Source: Mesorhizobium opportunistum WSM2075
GTDB lineage: Bacteria; Pseudomonadota; Alphaproteobacteria; Rhizobiales; Rhizobiaceae
Direction of reading: 5' to 3'
DNA length: 64,000 bases
Assembly (NCBI RefSeq): GCF_000176035.2
Contig: NC_015675.1
Coordinates: 186,001-250,000, forward strand
Shown: piece by piece, positions 1 through 8,169 of the stretch
Position numbering within the stretch: position 1 is the first letter of the stretch
Layout: every line of letters starts with the position of its first letter
Program-made: the position numbers and the translations under genes
Notes under the pieces: generated by a model
Database searches by the model: none
What the model was told of the DNA's origin: nothing
Seen by the model: only the letters and a program-made list of their open reading frames with translations

Positions 1-96
1 CTGCGCCAGATGGGCGTCGAGTGCCTCGACGGCGGAGATTTTGCGCGCGGCGATTGCCATGGCGAGATCGACGGTTGAGGAGAAGGCAATGTCCAT
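1..96 (-). CDS. Amidase-signature family protein, N-terminal fragment
   Basis: The minus strand has an ATG at 96 and reads 32 codons without a stop to the window edge, so only the amino end is present. The fragment begins MDIAFSST and runs through an Ala-rich helix ending in ISAVEALDAHLAQ. That pattern is typical of the first helix of amidase-signature hydrolases (Glu-tRNA amidotransferase A-like), which cleave amide bonds with a Ser-cisSer-Lys triad that lies much further downstream. The catalytic region is outside the window, so the assignment rests on the N-terminal helix alone and is tentative. Confidence 0.42.
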   Translation of the reverse strand, partial: MDIAFSSTVDLAMAIAARKISAVEALDAHLAQ

Positions 97-456
97 GAGG
101 AATGCTCCGGCTTAGCCGCACTCGCCTTTAAGATGGCGGATCGAGGCACGGCTTCAAGCGGAGTTGAGCATTCGAGGATCGGCTGTGCTTGATTGGAATT
201 GCGCCGGTCAAGGCCAATCGGATTTAGTCGACGATCTCGCTTCATTTCGGCTGCGAAATGTTCCTGCCGGTCATCGACGGGGCCGTGACCTTCGCTATGG
301 TTCCACCTCGCCAGCCAATCACGATTGGGCATCCGGCCGGCAGCACTCGGGGGGAGCCGCGATCCTCGAGCTCTCCCTAAATAGCTCGAAGCGATATCCC
401 GTTGCGGATCATCGATCCCCTGCGTCGACAAGCACCCGCGTCGACAAGCAATTGGC
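97..456. other. Intergenic region without a supported gene
   Basis: About 360 bases separate the amidase start from the end of the small secreted protein gene. Open frames exist on both strands here, but none has a ribosome-binding site, protein-like composition or a recognisable motif. The stretch probably carries the promoter of the leftward amidase gene. No terminator or repeat is visible. Confidence 0.4.
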
Positions 457-681
457 TTACTGGAAATTGAAATACAACGCCGGCGGGTATTGCTGCCCTT
501 CGGTGGCCGTCGCGGTTGCACCCGCGGCCGACCTGATCCCGCCTGTCGACGTGTCGTCCAGGGGCGGCCGGGTCACCTGGGCCGTGGCGGCATTGTCTTG
601 CGTCACCGCAACTTTCTTCTTGGCCTCCGCCGCTTGCGACAAGACAAGCAGCACGAGCAGTGCGGACAGAACGAGTTTCAT
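457..681 (-). CDS. Small exported protein, 74 aa
   Basis: The protein starts with a classic signal peptide: MKLVLS, a leucine/valine-rich core of about 10 residues and an AEA cleavage site near residue 20. A short, basic then Ala/Thr-rich mature part of about 54 residues follows and ends in YPPALYFNFQ. An AGAGAGGA ribosome-binding site lies 8-9 bases before the ATG at 681, which supports this frame over the longer overlapping one. No family is recognised. The mature peptide would be periplasmic or secreted. It is transcribed leftward, followed by a gap before the amidase start. Confidence 0.5.
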   Translation of the reverse strand: MKLVLSALLVLLVLSQAAEAKKKVAVTQDNAATAQVTRPPLDDTSTGGIRSAAGATATATEGQQYPPALYFNFQ

Positions 682-802
682 GACAGTTTTCCTCTCTGGC
701 TACAAAGCGCGCGCATTTCCTGGATAGGCTCATGCGTCGCGCCCAAGTTCCTCTTTATGGAGTCATCAACTCCACCTCGCCGCTGTGCGCGGCTTGGCTG
801 CC

Positions 803-1045
803 TCACTGCCTGAATCCGGACTCGTCGAGCAGGGCGACCTGCTTGCCGTCGATATAGAAGCGAATGGCGTGCGCCTCGTTATCGACGTCGATGCGGGTCG
901 GCTTGGCGGCCACCACAGCCGTTGCGCCCTTGAGATATCTCGAGTGAGAGTCGCCGGCCGGCGCGTATCGAAACAGCAGCACCAGTGCGATGCAGCCTGC
1001 GGTAAATACGATGAATGTCAGTCTGGAAGAGGCGTTTGCGGTCAT
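803..1045 (-). CDS. Small single-pass membrane protein, 80 aa
   Basis: The protein has one predicted membrane helix near residues 8-25 ([17 protein letters not shown]). A ~50-residue soluble tail follows, ending in [20 protein letters not shown], which reads like a beta-rich periplasmic segment. An AAGGA motif about 10 bases before the ATG supports the start. It lies 121 bases upstream of the small exported protein gene on the same strand and could share a transcript with it. No known family is recognised and the function is unknown. Confidence 0.48.
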   Translation of the reverse strand: MTANASSRLTFIVFTAGCIALVLLFRYAPAGDSHSRYLKGATAVVAAKPTRIDVDNEAHAIRFYIDGKQVALLDESGFRQ

Positions 1046-1369
1046 CCGGTCATTCCTTCAATTCGAGGTGGCATTACGGTTCGGTTGCTACCGGGCTTCT
1101 CAGCCTGGTTTCGCCGTTGCTCGATGGGAGCGTGTCACAGCTTTTCGAAAGAAAGGGGAATGACCTCCCCGGCGCACGTTCAGAACGTTCGCTGACAGTA
1201 TGCCCCTTGCCCTCCGCGAGCTTAGCGCCGGCCCACAAGCCGGGAAGGCTGCACGCGCGGAATGCCGTGGAATTCTCTGGAATTCCTCTTATATTAGCAA
1301 ATCGAAAAGTAAGGATGGGAGGTTTGCCGCAGCGTGTTATGGCGGAAACCAAACCGCAAAGGCAGCCGC

Positions 1370-2314
1370 GTGGCACAGCACATTGCTCAGAAATTACGGC
1401 TGACTTCGGCGTTGTTGGGGACGGTAACCCGCAAGGATCTGGCGGCGGCTTTCCGGTCCGTCAATCCGAAGACCTCATTCGATCTCGGCCGTGCCGACAA
1501 ATGGCTGCAGGGCCGCGCCCAGCCGCGCGAGCATAGTGTGTATGACGACTGGGCGAAGCTGCTGGGCTTGGAACAGTCAGGCGCATGGATCGCCGACTGC
1601 GACCTGCCAAACTTCACGGCCGCTATCGCGACCCGCCACAACATCGACAGCGCAGATCTCGAACGCCGCGCCGGGTCTCAGTTCGAGACCTCGTCCAACC
1701 ATGAAGAGCGCAGCCTCGCCTTGGCGCTTGCCGGTACGTATGCATGCTATTCGCGTGCCTGGTCGCCTTACTATCGCGGCCAATTCATCAGGGGCATCCT
1801 GTCGATGGAGCCGGGGCCTGGCTCACATGGCCTGACCGCCAGCTATCGCGAAATCTTGCCGACAGGCCAATTGGTGATTGGCGGCCCGGTCACGCCAGCC
1901 AAGCGTGCCCTTTACATGCATCTGAAGGAAGTCGGCGGGGATGCGCAGTTCTTCGTCAGCCTGTTCCCGCGGTCGCAGCCGGGGAGTGTTCTTGGCGGCT
2001 ATATGTGTGGAACGGCTATTATCGGTCCGGAGGCGCAGCCGTCGCTGACAAGGATCCTCATGGTGCGTCTGCGCGATCAGGCGCGGGGCGCCACCCCGTG
2101 GGGCGGATACCTGCTGCCCGATGAGTCGATTTCGGCAGATCTGGCATCGGTCGGCATGTCCATCGAGCATCCCGAGCAGGTCGACCGGCAGCTCACGCGG
2201 TTCCTCGTTGGAGGTAGCGATGGCGGCGTCCACCAGATCCCGCCAGCCGAGTTCCGCGCCATCCTCGATGTCTTCGACCGCCACTGGCTGAAGCACGCGC
2301 GGCAAAGCCCCTGA
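1370..2314 (+). CDS. Conserved hypothetical protein with an XRE-like N-terminus
   Basis: The reading frame opens upstream at a GTG at 1334. A second GTG at 1370 (VAQHIAQKLRL) is preferred because homology-like character starts there. The first ~75 residues (LTRKDLAAAFRSVNP, then FDLGRADKWLQGRAQPRE and a WAKLLGL segment) resemble a helix-turn-helix of the XRE type. The remaining ~235 residues are mixed alpha/beta with no recognised motif and may be a sensing domain. Total length is about 314 aa. It stands alone, with the next gene on the opposite strand. The regulatory role is inferred only from the N-terminal pattern. Confidence 0.6.
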   Translation: MAQHIAQKLRLTSALLGTVTRKDLAAAFRSVNPKTSFDLGRADKWLQGRAQPREHSVYDDWAKLLGLEQSGAWIADCDLPNFTAAIATRHNIDSADLERRAGSQFETSSNHEERSLALALAGTYACYSRAWSPYYRGQFIRGILSMEPGPGSHGLTASYREILPTGQLVIGGPVTPAKRALYMHLKEVGGDAQFFVSLFPRSQPGSVLGGYMCGTAIIGPEAQPSLTRILMVRLRDQARGATPWGGYLLPDESISADLASVGMSIEHPEQVDRQLTRFLVGGSDGGVHQIPPAEFRAILDVFDRHWLKHARQSP

Positions 2315-2344
2315 AGTGCCAACGCCGGGTGTCGCGGCGCCGAC

Positions 2345-3145
2345 CTAGAGGGCCAAGGCCAGCCTGGCGGATGCGGGCGCAAACGGTCGAATGGCGATGC
2401 CATCGCGGGTCATGGTGACGAAGCTCGACGGCGGGATGGCCTGCCAATCGCCGCCCTCGCGATCGAAGGGTTCGGACACGATGCAGCGGCCGCCGCCTTT
2501 TCGCAGGGCGGAGGTGTAGAGCGTCGGCGCGTGAGCGTCGGTGGCATAGCGCACCGCATGCAGCGCCTGCCCGTCCGAGAAGGCGGCGGTGAGTTTCAGC
2601 ACCGGTTCAAGGCCGGCGCGGCGCGAAGCGTCGAGTACGCGGCTGGCGGCGCGCGACACTGCGCCTTGCGGGTCGTCGGCCAGTCCCTCATCGATCATCA
2701 GCAGGAAGAACAATTCGGAATCGGTGGTGCCTTCGCGCTGGTCGAAGACTGCGTCGCAGAGCGTGTTCTCAAGCGCGCGGCGGATCTTTTCGAAGCCGCC
2801 TATCTGGCCATTGTGCATGAACGACCAACGGCCCGAGATGAACGGATGGCAGTTCATGCGGCTGGTGGCACCGCCGGTCGAGGCCCGCACATGGGCAAGG
2901 AACAAGCCGGATTTGATCTGCCGGCACAGGCTCTTCAGATTGGGATCGGACCAGGCCGGCAGGATGTCGCGGTAGAGACCGGGCTCGGGCCGGTCGCCAT
3001 ACCAGGCAAGGCCGAAACCATCGCCATTGGTCGGCGACTTCGCTTCCTGGGCGCAGTGGCTCTGGGCAATCAGCGAGTGGCAGGGCGCGGTAAGAATGTC
3101 TTCGAGAAAGACCGCTTCACCGAGATAGGCCGCCCACCGGCACAT
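2345..3145 (-). CDS. Class II glutamine amidotransferase (YafJ/EgtC type)
   Basis: The protein begins MCRWAAYLG, so removal of Met exposes Cys2, the N-terminal nucleophile that class II (Ntn) amidotransferases use to release ammonia from glutamine. Downstream are the family hallmarks NGDGFGLAWYG (about 41-51), an AHVRAST segment and HPF...FMHNGQI (about 100-115), which shape the glutamine pocket. At 266 aa it matches the stand-alone YafJ/EgtC-type domain with no synthase partner fused. EgtC acts in ergothioneine synthesis, but no other egt gene is near, so the substrate is unknown. It is transcribed leftward with the DUF6356 gene directly upstream, separated by 12 bases, so the two probably form a unit. 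Confidence 0.85.
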   Translation of the reverse strand: MCRWAAYLGEAVFLEDILTAPCHSLIAQSHCAQEAKSPTNGDGFGLAWYGDRPEPGLYRDILPAWSDPNLKSLCRQIKSGLFLAHVRASTGGATSRMNCHPFISGRWSFMHNGQIGGFEKIRRALENTLCDAVFDQREGTTDSELFFLLMIDEGLADDPQGAVSRAASRVLDASRRAGLEPVLKLTAAFSDGQALHAVRYATDAHAPTLYTSALRKGGGRCIVSEPFDREGGDWQAIPPSSFVTMTRDGIAIRPFAPASARLALAL

Positions 3146-3157
3146 CGCTATCGTCCT

Positions 3158-3406
3158 TTAGGCGCGATCCAGAAGGCCCGTGGGCTCATTGGTCGCGTGT
3201 GTGCCTCTGTTATGCGTCCGCTCGTAAAGCTCGCGGACGATTCGGCTGGCGGTAGTCTCAAACAGAAATGGCAAGAAAGCGTGAACGAGCGCGGCACTGG
3301 CCGCCATCAGCAGGCGCGAGGAGAACCAGCCGGCAAAGGCCATGTGGCTGAAATAGGTTTCGCCGACCTTGGCCGGATGAGAGGTGAAAATCCTTGCGAC
3401 CGACAT
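3158..3406 (-). CDS. DUF6356 family small membrane protein
   Basis: The annotated start is the ATG at 3406, which has a GGGAG site 6-8 bases upstream. The frame is open further 5' but without support. The 82-residue product (MSVARIFTSHPAKVGETYFSHM...) has one or two hydrophobic stretches around residues 20-52 and a conserved-looking HPAKVGETYFSH motif. This is the pattern of the short DUF6356 proteins seen in alphaproteobacteria. The function is unknown. It ends 12 bases before the amidotransferase gene and is divergent from the Lrp regulator, so the 113-base gap must carry promoters for both. Confidence 0.65.
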   Translation of the reverse strand: MSVARIFTSHPAKVGETYFSHMAFAGWFSSRLLMAASAALVHAFLPFLFETTASRIVRELYERTHNRGTHATNEPTGLLDRA

Positions 3407-3519
3407 GCTGGCTCCCTTCAGCGCTTCAGGTTCCGATATGAGTATCCTGACACGCTTTGCAGGTTCATTGGTCTCAAAATGTCCTTGTGTTTTGCCATTT
3501 TGTGGGACACACATCCCAC

Positions 3520-3990
3520 ATGGCGCTGAATATCGATGAAATCGACCGGAAATTGCTGACCGAATTGCAACGCGACGGCACGCTGTCGGTCGACCAGCTG
3601 TCGGAACGTGTGGCCTTGTCGCGCAATGCCTGCTGGCGGCGCGTCAAGCGGCTCGAGGAGGATGGCGTCATCACCGGCCGGGTGGCGCTGGTCGATGCCG
3701 AGAAGCTCGGACTTGGCCTTTCGGTGTTCATTCTGGTCCGCACGTCCAATCACGATCCCGACTGGCTGCAGAAGTTCCGCGCGGCGGTGACCGGTCTTTC
3801 CGAGATCACCGGCGTCTACCGCATGTCCGGCGATCTCGACTATGTCCTGCGCGCCCGCGTCGCCGACGTGAAAGCCTACGACCGACTCTACCAGCGGCTG
3901 ATCGCCAAGGTGGCGCTGTCGGATGTCTCTGCCTCCTTCGTGATGGAGGAGATCAAGGAGACGACGGTGGTTCCTATGGAAGTGCGCTAA
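3520..3990 (+). CDS. Lrp/AsnC family transcriptional regulator
   Basis: The protein (156 aa, start MALNIDEIDRKLL) has the Lrp/AsnC winged helix in its first 60 residues. It includes LLTELQRDGTLSVDQLSERVALS and the recognition helix RNACWRRVKRLEEDGVI. A RAM (ligand-sensing) domain follows from about residue 65 (LSVFILVRT ... ITGVYRMSGDLDYVLRARV). Such proteins bind amino acids or related metabolites, form octamers and control nearby and distant genes. The ATG at 3520 is chosen because the conserved start of the family lies there. It is divergent from the DUF6356/amidotransferase pair, which is therefore a likely target. This last point is inference. Confidence 0.88.
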   Translation: MALNIDEIDRKLLTELQRDGTLSVDQLSERVALSRNACWRRVKRLEEDGVITGRVALVDAEKLGLGLSVFILVRTSNHDPDWLQKFRAAVTGLSEITGVYRMSGDLDYVLRARVADVKAYDRLYQRLIAKVALSDVSASFVMEEIKETTVVPMEVR

Positions 3991-3995
3991 GGTAT

Positions 3996-4125
3996 GTTGA
4001 TATTCAGGTGATGCCGGCCTGCAAACGACGGGTTTCTCCGCTTCCGGTGCTCACGGACCGAATGTCCGCTCCGCTCCGGTTCTCGAAATCCGCCGTTTTC
4101 GACTCGGCCTGACCTGAATCTCAAC
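3996..4125. repeat. 130-bp element with terminal inverted repeats
   Basis: The left end (GTTGATATTCAGGTGATGCC, 3996-4015) and the right end (GGCCTGACCTGAATCTCAAC, 4106-4125) are inverted, imperfect copies of one another. No open frame of note lies between them. The structure is that of a short non-autonomous inverted-repeat element, placed in the gap between the Lrp gene and dut. It begins 6 bases after the Lrp stop codon, so a transcript of that gene would form a large hairpin here. Confidence 0.6.
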
Positions 4126-4219
4126 ACACCTCAGGCCATACTGATGCCTGAAAGAAAGCCGTTGATAGGCTTGCGGGCGAATTGACCGAATCGGCAATCG
4201 CGCCGATAGGATCGATTTT

Positions 4220-4705
4220 ATGCGCGCAGCCCTCCAAAACTCCTCCGTCATCGGTCCAACTGTCGGCGTCGTCAGGTTGCCGCACGCTGAAGGACTACCG
4301 CTTCCCGCCTACGAAAGCGCCGGCGCCGCCGGCATGGACCTGCGCGCGGCGGTGCCTGACGACCGGCCGCTGCTGATCCTGCCGGGAAAGCGCGCTCTTG
4401 TGCCGACCGGGCTGATCCTTGAAATACCCGAAGGCATGGAAGGCCAGGTGCGGCCGCGCTCCGGCCTGGCTTTCAAACATGGTCTTACCGTCCTCAATTC
4501 ACCGGGCACGGTCGACAGCGACTATCGCGGCGAGGTGAAGGTGCTGCTGATCAATCTCGGCGACGAGGATTTCGCCGTGACGCGCGGCATGCGCATTGCC
4601 CAGCTGGTTTTCGCCGCGGTGACGCAGGTGGGCGTCGAAGAGCGCTCGCTGGCCGGCGGCACGGCGCGTGGCTCGGGCGGGTTCGGATCGACCGGCACCG
4701 CCTGA
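4220..4705 (+). CDS. dut: Deoxyuridine 5'-triphosphate nucleotidohydrolase
   Basis: This trimeric dUTPase hydrolyses dUTP to dUMP and pyrophosphate, keeps uracil out of DNA and feeds dTMP synthesis. All five family motifs are present: AGMDLRAA (37-44), PRSGLA (79-84, with the phosphate-binding Ser), [10 protein letters not shown] (96-105, catalytic Asp), GMRIAQLV (123-130) and the flexible C-terminal arm [10 protein letters not shown] (150-159). At 161 aa the length is normal. The stop codon overlaps the start of the HAD phosphatase gene by one base (TGATG), so the two are translationally coupled. Confidence 0.95.
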   Translation: MRAALQNSSVIGPTVGVVRLPHAEGLPLPAYESAGAAGMDLRAAVPDDRPLLILPGKRALVPTGLILEIPEGMEGQVRPRSGLAFKHGLTVLNSPGTVDSDYRGEVKVLLINLGDEDFAVTRGMRIAQLVFAAVTQVGVEERSLAGGTARGSGGFGSTGTA

Positions 4706-5364
4706 TGCAAATTCCAAAGCTGGTCATCTTCGACTGCGACGGGATCCTGGTCGACACGGAGAATCTCGCCAACCGACGCCTCGCCGAATGGCTCACCGCG
4801 GCCGGCTATCCAACGACGTTCGAATATTGCCGCAAGAACTTCTCCGGCCGCAGCATGGTGTCGGTGCAGAAGGAGATCGAGGCGCAGACCGAAGTCCGGC
4901 TCGGCGCCGACTTCGTCGATCGCTGGAACGCCGGCCTGCCGGACCTGTTCGCCCACGGCGTCGAGGCGATCCCCTATGTCCGCGAATTCATCGAGGCGGT
5001 TCGCGCGGCCGGCATCGCCTATTGCGTCGCCACGTCGGCCCGGATCTCGAAGATGCACATCACGCTTGGCCAGACCGGGCTGTTGCCGCTGTTCGAACAT
5101 GCGATGTTCAGCGCCACCATGGTCTCGCGCGGCAAACCGTTCCCCGACCTGTTCCTGCATGCGGCCAAGACGATGGGCTTTCCGCCTGCCGACTGCATCG
5201 TCATCGAGGACAGCGTCGCCGGCACGCAGGCCGGCATTGCCGCCGGCATGCGGGTGTTTTCCTATCATGGCGACCCCTATTCCGACCGCGATGGCCTGAT
5301 CCACGCCGGCGGCATCCTGTTCGACGACATGCGCGAACTGGCGGGACTGGTGCCGATCCACTGA
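4705..5364 (+). CDS. HAD-superfamily phosphatase
   Basis: The 219-residue protein carries HAD motif I as FDCDGILVDTE (nucleophile Asp10, acid/base Asp12), motif II as the Thr/Ser in CVATSARISK, and motifs III/IV around KPFPDLFLHAAK and VIEDSVAGTQAG. The alpha-helical cap sits between motifs I and II (class I cap), as in the beta-phosphoglucomutase/YieH group acting on sugar phosphates. It overlaps the dut stop by one base. A role in nucleotide or sugar phosphate housekeeping is possible, but the substrate cannot be read from sequence. Confidence 0.82.
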   Translation: MQIPKLVIFDCDGILVDTENLANRRLAEWLTAAGYPTTFEYCRKNFSGRSMVSVQKEIEAQTEVRLGADFVDRWNAGLPDLFAHGVEAIPYVREFIEAVRAAGIAYCVATSARISKMHITLGQTGLLPLFEHAMFSATMVSRGKPFPDLFLHAAKTMGFPPADCIVIEDSVAGTQAGIAAGMRVFSYHGDPYSDRDGLIHAGGILFDDMRELAGLVPIH

Positions 5365-5442
5365 TCCGCCGGGCTTGATGGACGGGCTGGACGCCGTAGG
5401 GCGCTGTGCTACGGTCCGTGCGCCCGACAGCCCGAGGCGTCC

Positions 5443-6291
5443 ATGCCAACGAATCTCTTTCGCTTCATCATCGCCTTGGTGCTGCTGCCGTTCTCGTGGG
5501 CTGTAGCCGGAGCGCAAGCCGTCAGCTTTCCGGATCTCGGCAGCGCGCTGCCCGGCCGCGCCGATGTGACCTATCTCGATCTTGCCAGGATGGTCATCCC
5601 TGATCTCGCCGCGGACAAGGACGGCTTCTACAAGGGCGGGTCGCCCATCGACATGCGCCACATCGAGGGACCGGACGATGGCGGTTCGCCACCCGAGACC
5701 TCGGGCTTTTTCAATGCCGCGGTGCTGGCCATCAAGGCCGGCGGCAAGGACCGGCTGGCGATGCTGTTCGACCTTGGCGATTCTCCCGACAGCGCCGAGG
5801 GCTACGCGGTGCTGGCGCTGTACGACATCACGGCCAAGCCGAAATTGCTCGACGCGGCCAATGTCGCGGTCGACCGCAGCACCTATTTCCGCGAGCCGAA
5901 CAAGCTTTCGATCGGCGAGGGCGACGATGCGCTGATAACCATGAGCGCGCATTTCAATTCGAACCAGAACTATGTGGCCACGCCACTGATCATGGTTGCC
6001 AAGGACAGGTTCGAACTGGTCGACATGATCTATACGTTCGATGAGAAGCTGTGCGCCTACAGCCGCAAGCAGGACATCGGGTTCCAGACCATCGCGGACG
6101 GACAGCCTTATGCCGCCATCAAGGCGACAGTCACCGACGCCACCGAGCCAAGCGGTGAAAGCTGTGACGAGGCCGCGCCCAAGGCTGCGTCGCACGAGAT
6201 TTCCGTCACCTATCATTGGGACAAGACGCATTACGTCAAGGATTCCGACGCGTTCGAAAAATTGGCAGCAGAGAACGAGAAACGCTTCTGA
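5443..6291 (+). CDS. Exported protein of unknown function, 282 aa
   Basis: A signal peptide is evident: LFRFIIALVLLPFSWAVAGAQA with cleavage near residue 25. The mature part is acidic and mixed alpha/beta and contains two Cys residues near the C-terminus (CAYSRK and GESCDE), which could form a disulfide in the periplasm. No enzyme motif or named domain is recognised. It follows the HAD gene by 78 bases and is on the same strand. Base composition matches its neighbours. Confidence 0.65.
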   Translation: MPTNLFRFIIALVLLPFSWAVAGAQAVSFPDLGSALPGRADVTYLDLARMVIPDLAADKDGFYKGGSPIDMRHIEGPDDGGSPPETSGFFNAAVLAIKAGGKDRLAMLFDLGDSPDSAEGYAVLALYDITAKPKLLDAANVAVDRSTYFREPNKLSIGEGDDALITMSAHFNSNQNYVATPLIMVAKDRFELVDMIYTFDEKLCAYSRKQDIGFQTIADGQPYAAIKATVTDATEPSGESCDEAAPKAASHEISVTYHWDKTHYVKDSDAFEKLAAENEKRF

Positions 6292-6371
6292 ACCCGGCGC
6301 ATTCGTTTGCCCGGGCAAGGCGGGCAAGCTAAAATCGGCGCCATCGCACTGCACATGATGGGGGAACTACC

Positions 6372-7172
6372 ATGGACAAGGGTAAGATCTTTCGCGACCT
6401 GCATGCCTCGACCTTCGTCATGCCCAATCCCTGGGATGTCGGCACGACGAAGCTGCTTGGCTCGTTCGGCTTCAAGGCGCTGGCGACGACCAGCGCCGGC
6501 TTTGCCTTTTCGCGCGGCCTGCCGGATGGCGCCGTGACCTTCGACCAGATGATCCATCATTGCCGCGACGTGACGGCGGCGACCAGCCTGCCGGTTTCGG
6601 CCGATCTCGAAAAAGGCAAGGGCGACAGCGCCGAGCAGGCCGCCGAAACGATCTTCGCGGCGGAAGCGGCGGGCCTTGCCGGCTGCTCGATCGAGGACCA
6701 CACAGGTGACCCCGACAAGCCGATCTATGATTTTGCCCACGCGGTCGAGCGCGTCGCGGCGGCGGTGGAGGCGGCGCGGGCGCTGAAGCGCGATTTCGTG
6801 TTCACGGCGCGGGCCGAGAACTTCTTGTGGGGCAAGTCCGACCTCGACGACACCATCAAGCGGCTGCAGGCCTTCGAGAAGGCAGGCGCCGACGTGCTCT
6901 ATGCGCCGGGCATCGACGACGTCGAGATGGTGCGCACCATCTGTTCGGCGGTGAGCAAGCCGGTCAATGTCATGGCGCGGCCAGGCTTCACCATCGCCGA
7001 TCTCGCCATGGCCGGCGTCAAGCGCATTTCGCTCGGGCCGTGGCTGACCAACTTCGCCTACGGCATGCTGGAGACGGCGGCGCGCGAAATCCAGCAGGAC
7101 GGCACGTTCGGCTTCACCCGCGCCGCCATGCCGTTCGGCAAGTTGCAGGCGCTGTTCCGCGAGTCCTCATGA
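6372..7172 (+). CDS. Isocitrate lyase / PEP mutase family protein
   Basis: The protein is a ~266-residue TIM barrel of the isocitrate lyase/phosphoenolpyruvate mutase superfamily. Visible family features are MPNPWDVGTTKLL near the start, LPVSADLEKGKG (metal-binding acidic loop), GCSIEDHTGD, FTARAENFL and a GADVLYAPG loop. The long active-site gating loop with the KKCGH motif of true isocitrate lyase is absent, so it is more like the short oxaloacetate decarboxylase, PEP mutase or 2-methylisocitrate-lyase-like members that make or break C-C or C-P bonds next to a carboxylate. The exact reaction is unknown. It is probably a single-gene unit, with the next gene on the opposite strand. Confidence 0.8.
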   Translation: MDKGKIFRDLHASTFVMPNPWDVGTTKLLGSFGFKALATTSAGFAFSRGLPDGAVTFDQMIHHCRDVTAATSLPVSADLEKGKGDSAEQAAETIFAAEAAGLAGCSIEDHTGDPDKPIYDFAHAVERVAAAVEAARALKRDFVFTARAENFLWGKSDLDDTIKRLQAFEKAGADVLYAPGIDDVEMVRTICSAVSKPVNVMARPGFTIADLAMAGVKRISLGPWLTNFAYGMLETAAREIQQDGTFGFTRAAMPFGKLQALFRESS

Positions 7173-7270
7173 ACAGGCCGGGCGCATGATGCTGGCCGTC
7201 GTCGACATGCAAAGCGGCGGCGCGCCGCTTAGTATCCCTACTGGTGGATTCCTGCGCCGCTGAGCCGAGT

Positions 7271-7374
7271 TAGAGCAATTCCAGGAAAAGTGTGACACGG
7301 TTTTCCGTCCGGAATTGCGTAAAAACAAAGAGATAGAGCGGTTCGCCGTTTCCGTGAAACGGTGAAATGCTCTA
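7271..7374. repeat. Dispersed 104-bp repeat, copy 1, ends TAGAGC/GCTCTA
   Basis: The element starts TAGAGCAATTCCAGG and ends GAAATGCTCTA, with short terminal inverted repeats and an internal GTTTTCCGTCCGGAATTG block. A second copy in the opposite direction lies at 25673-25774. The GAATTGC/GCAATTCC and CGCCGTTTCCGTGAAACGG arms can form hairpins. Its right end overlaps the last codon of the leftward CysZ-like gene: the terminal CTA of the repeat is that gene's TAG stop. Confidence 0.8.
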
Positions 7375-8082
7375 GTCCCGCGAGCGGCGTGCCGCTTCGC
7401 GCGCCGAAATCGCCTTGTGCAGGTGCACCATCATGGCGGCGGCGAAAAGCGGCGTCACCAGGTTGAGCAGCGGCACCGCGAGGAAGGCCGCGATGACCAG
7501 CCCGGCGAGGAACACCGTTCCGGCATGGTGCCTGCGCAAGGCCCTGGCATCCTCCTCCGGACGGAACCGCATGGCGGCGAATTCGAAGAATTCCCGCCCG
7601 AGCAGGTAACCGTTGACGATGAAGAAGGCGGCGATGTTGATGCCCGGCACCAGCAGGAGCAACAGGGCGACGATGTTGCCGAGGATGACGACGCCGAAGA
7701 ACTTTATCGCCAGCACCAGCGAGCGCAGCGCCGGCATTGCGCGGCCGGGCGGATCGGCTGGATAGTCGGTGCGCTCGACCACTTCGGCGACATCGTCGAG
7801 GAACAGGCCGGCGATCGCGGCCGTGACCGGCGCGACGAGCAATGCCATGCCGAAGGCGAGCGCAATTGCCGCAATGATGCCGCCCAGCCAGCCGGCCCAG
7901 GACGGTATGCCCGGCAACAGCGTCTGCAGCCATGGCAAGGCCAGCCATTCGACAAGGCTGGTCAGGCCGAACCACAGGGCGACCAGCGCCAGCAGGGTCA
8001 AGCCCAGCGTCTTGAGGAAGACGGCCCGAAAAGGCGGCGAGAGCAGCTCAAGGGCCGCGGTACGGGCAGCGTCGAAAATCAC
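7372..8082 (-). CDS. CysZ/EI24-type membrane protein
   Basis: The protein (236 aa) has four strongly hydrophobic regions. They lie near residues 22-45, 62-95 (GWLGGIIAAIALAFGMALLVAPVTAAIAGLF), 125-155 (IKFFGVVILGNIVALLLLLVPGIN) and 190-215, with the conserved NGYLLGREFFE segment between the third and fourth. That layout is typical of the EI24/CysZ family, whose members assist sulfate uptake or sulfite tolerance. No cys gene is nearby, so sulfate transport is inferred from the family only. The C-terminus (AARRSRD) is terminated by a stop codon contributed by the adjacent dispersed repeat. Confidence 0.75.
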   Translation of the reverse strand: MIFDAARTAALELLSPPFRAVFLKTLGLTLLALVALWFGLTSLVEWLALPWLQTLLPGIPSWAGWLGGIIAAIALAFGMALLVAPVTAAIAGLFLDDVAEVVERTDYPADPPGRAMPALRSLVLAIKFFGVVILGNIVALLLLLVPGINIAAFFIVNGYLLGREFFEFAAMRFRPEEDARALRRHHAGTVFLAGLVIAAFLAVPLLNLVTPLFAAAMMVHLHKAISAREAARRSRD

Positions 8083-8169
8083 CGTGCTTCAACCCTCGAT
8101 GAGCAGACACCGCCGAATGGACGGACGCTCCCGAGATAGGCAGCCCAAGCCATGAGCACAAGCGCGCAG

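Noticed and set aside
1178-1190. GTTC-N5-GTTC as a LexA box upstream of the gene at 1370
   Set aside because: Alphaproteobacterial LexA boxes have a 7-base spacer. The 5-base spacing here does not fit.
4522-6354. 610-codon minus-strand frame opposite dut, the HAD gene and the exported protein gene
   Set aside because: It covers three supported genes in reverse and has no recognisable domain.
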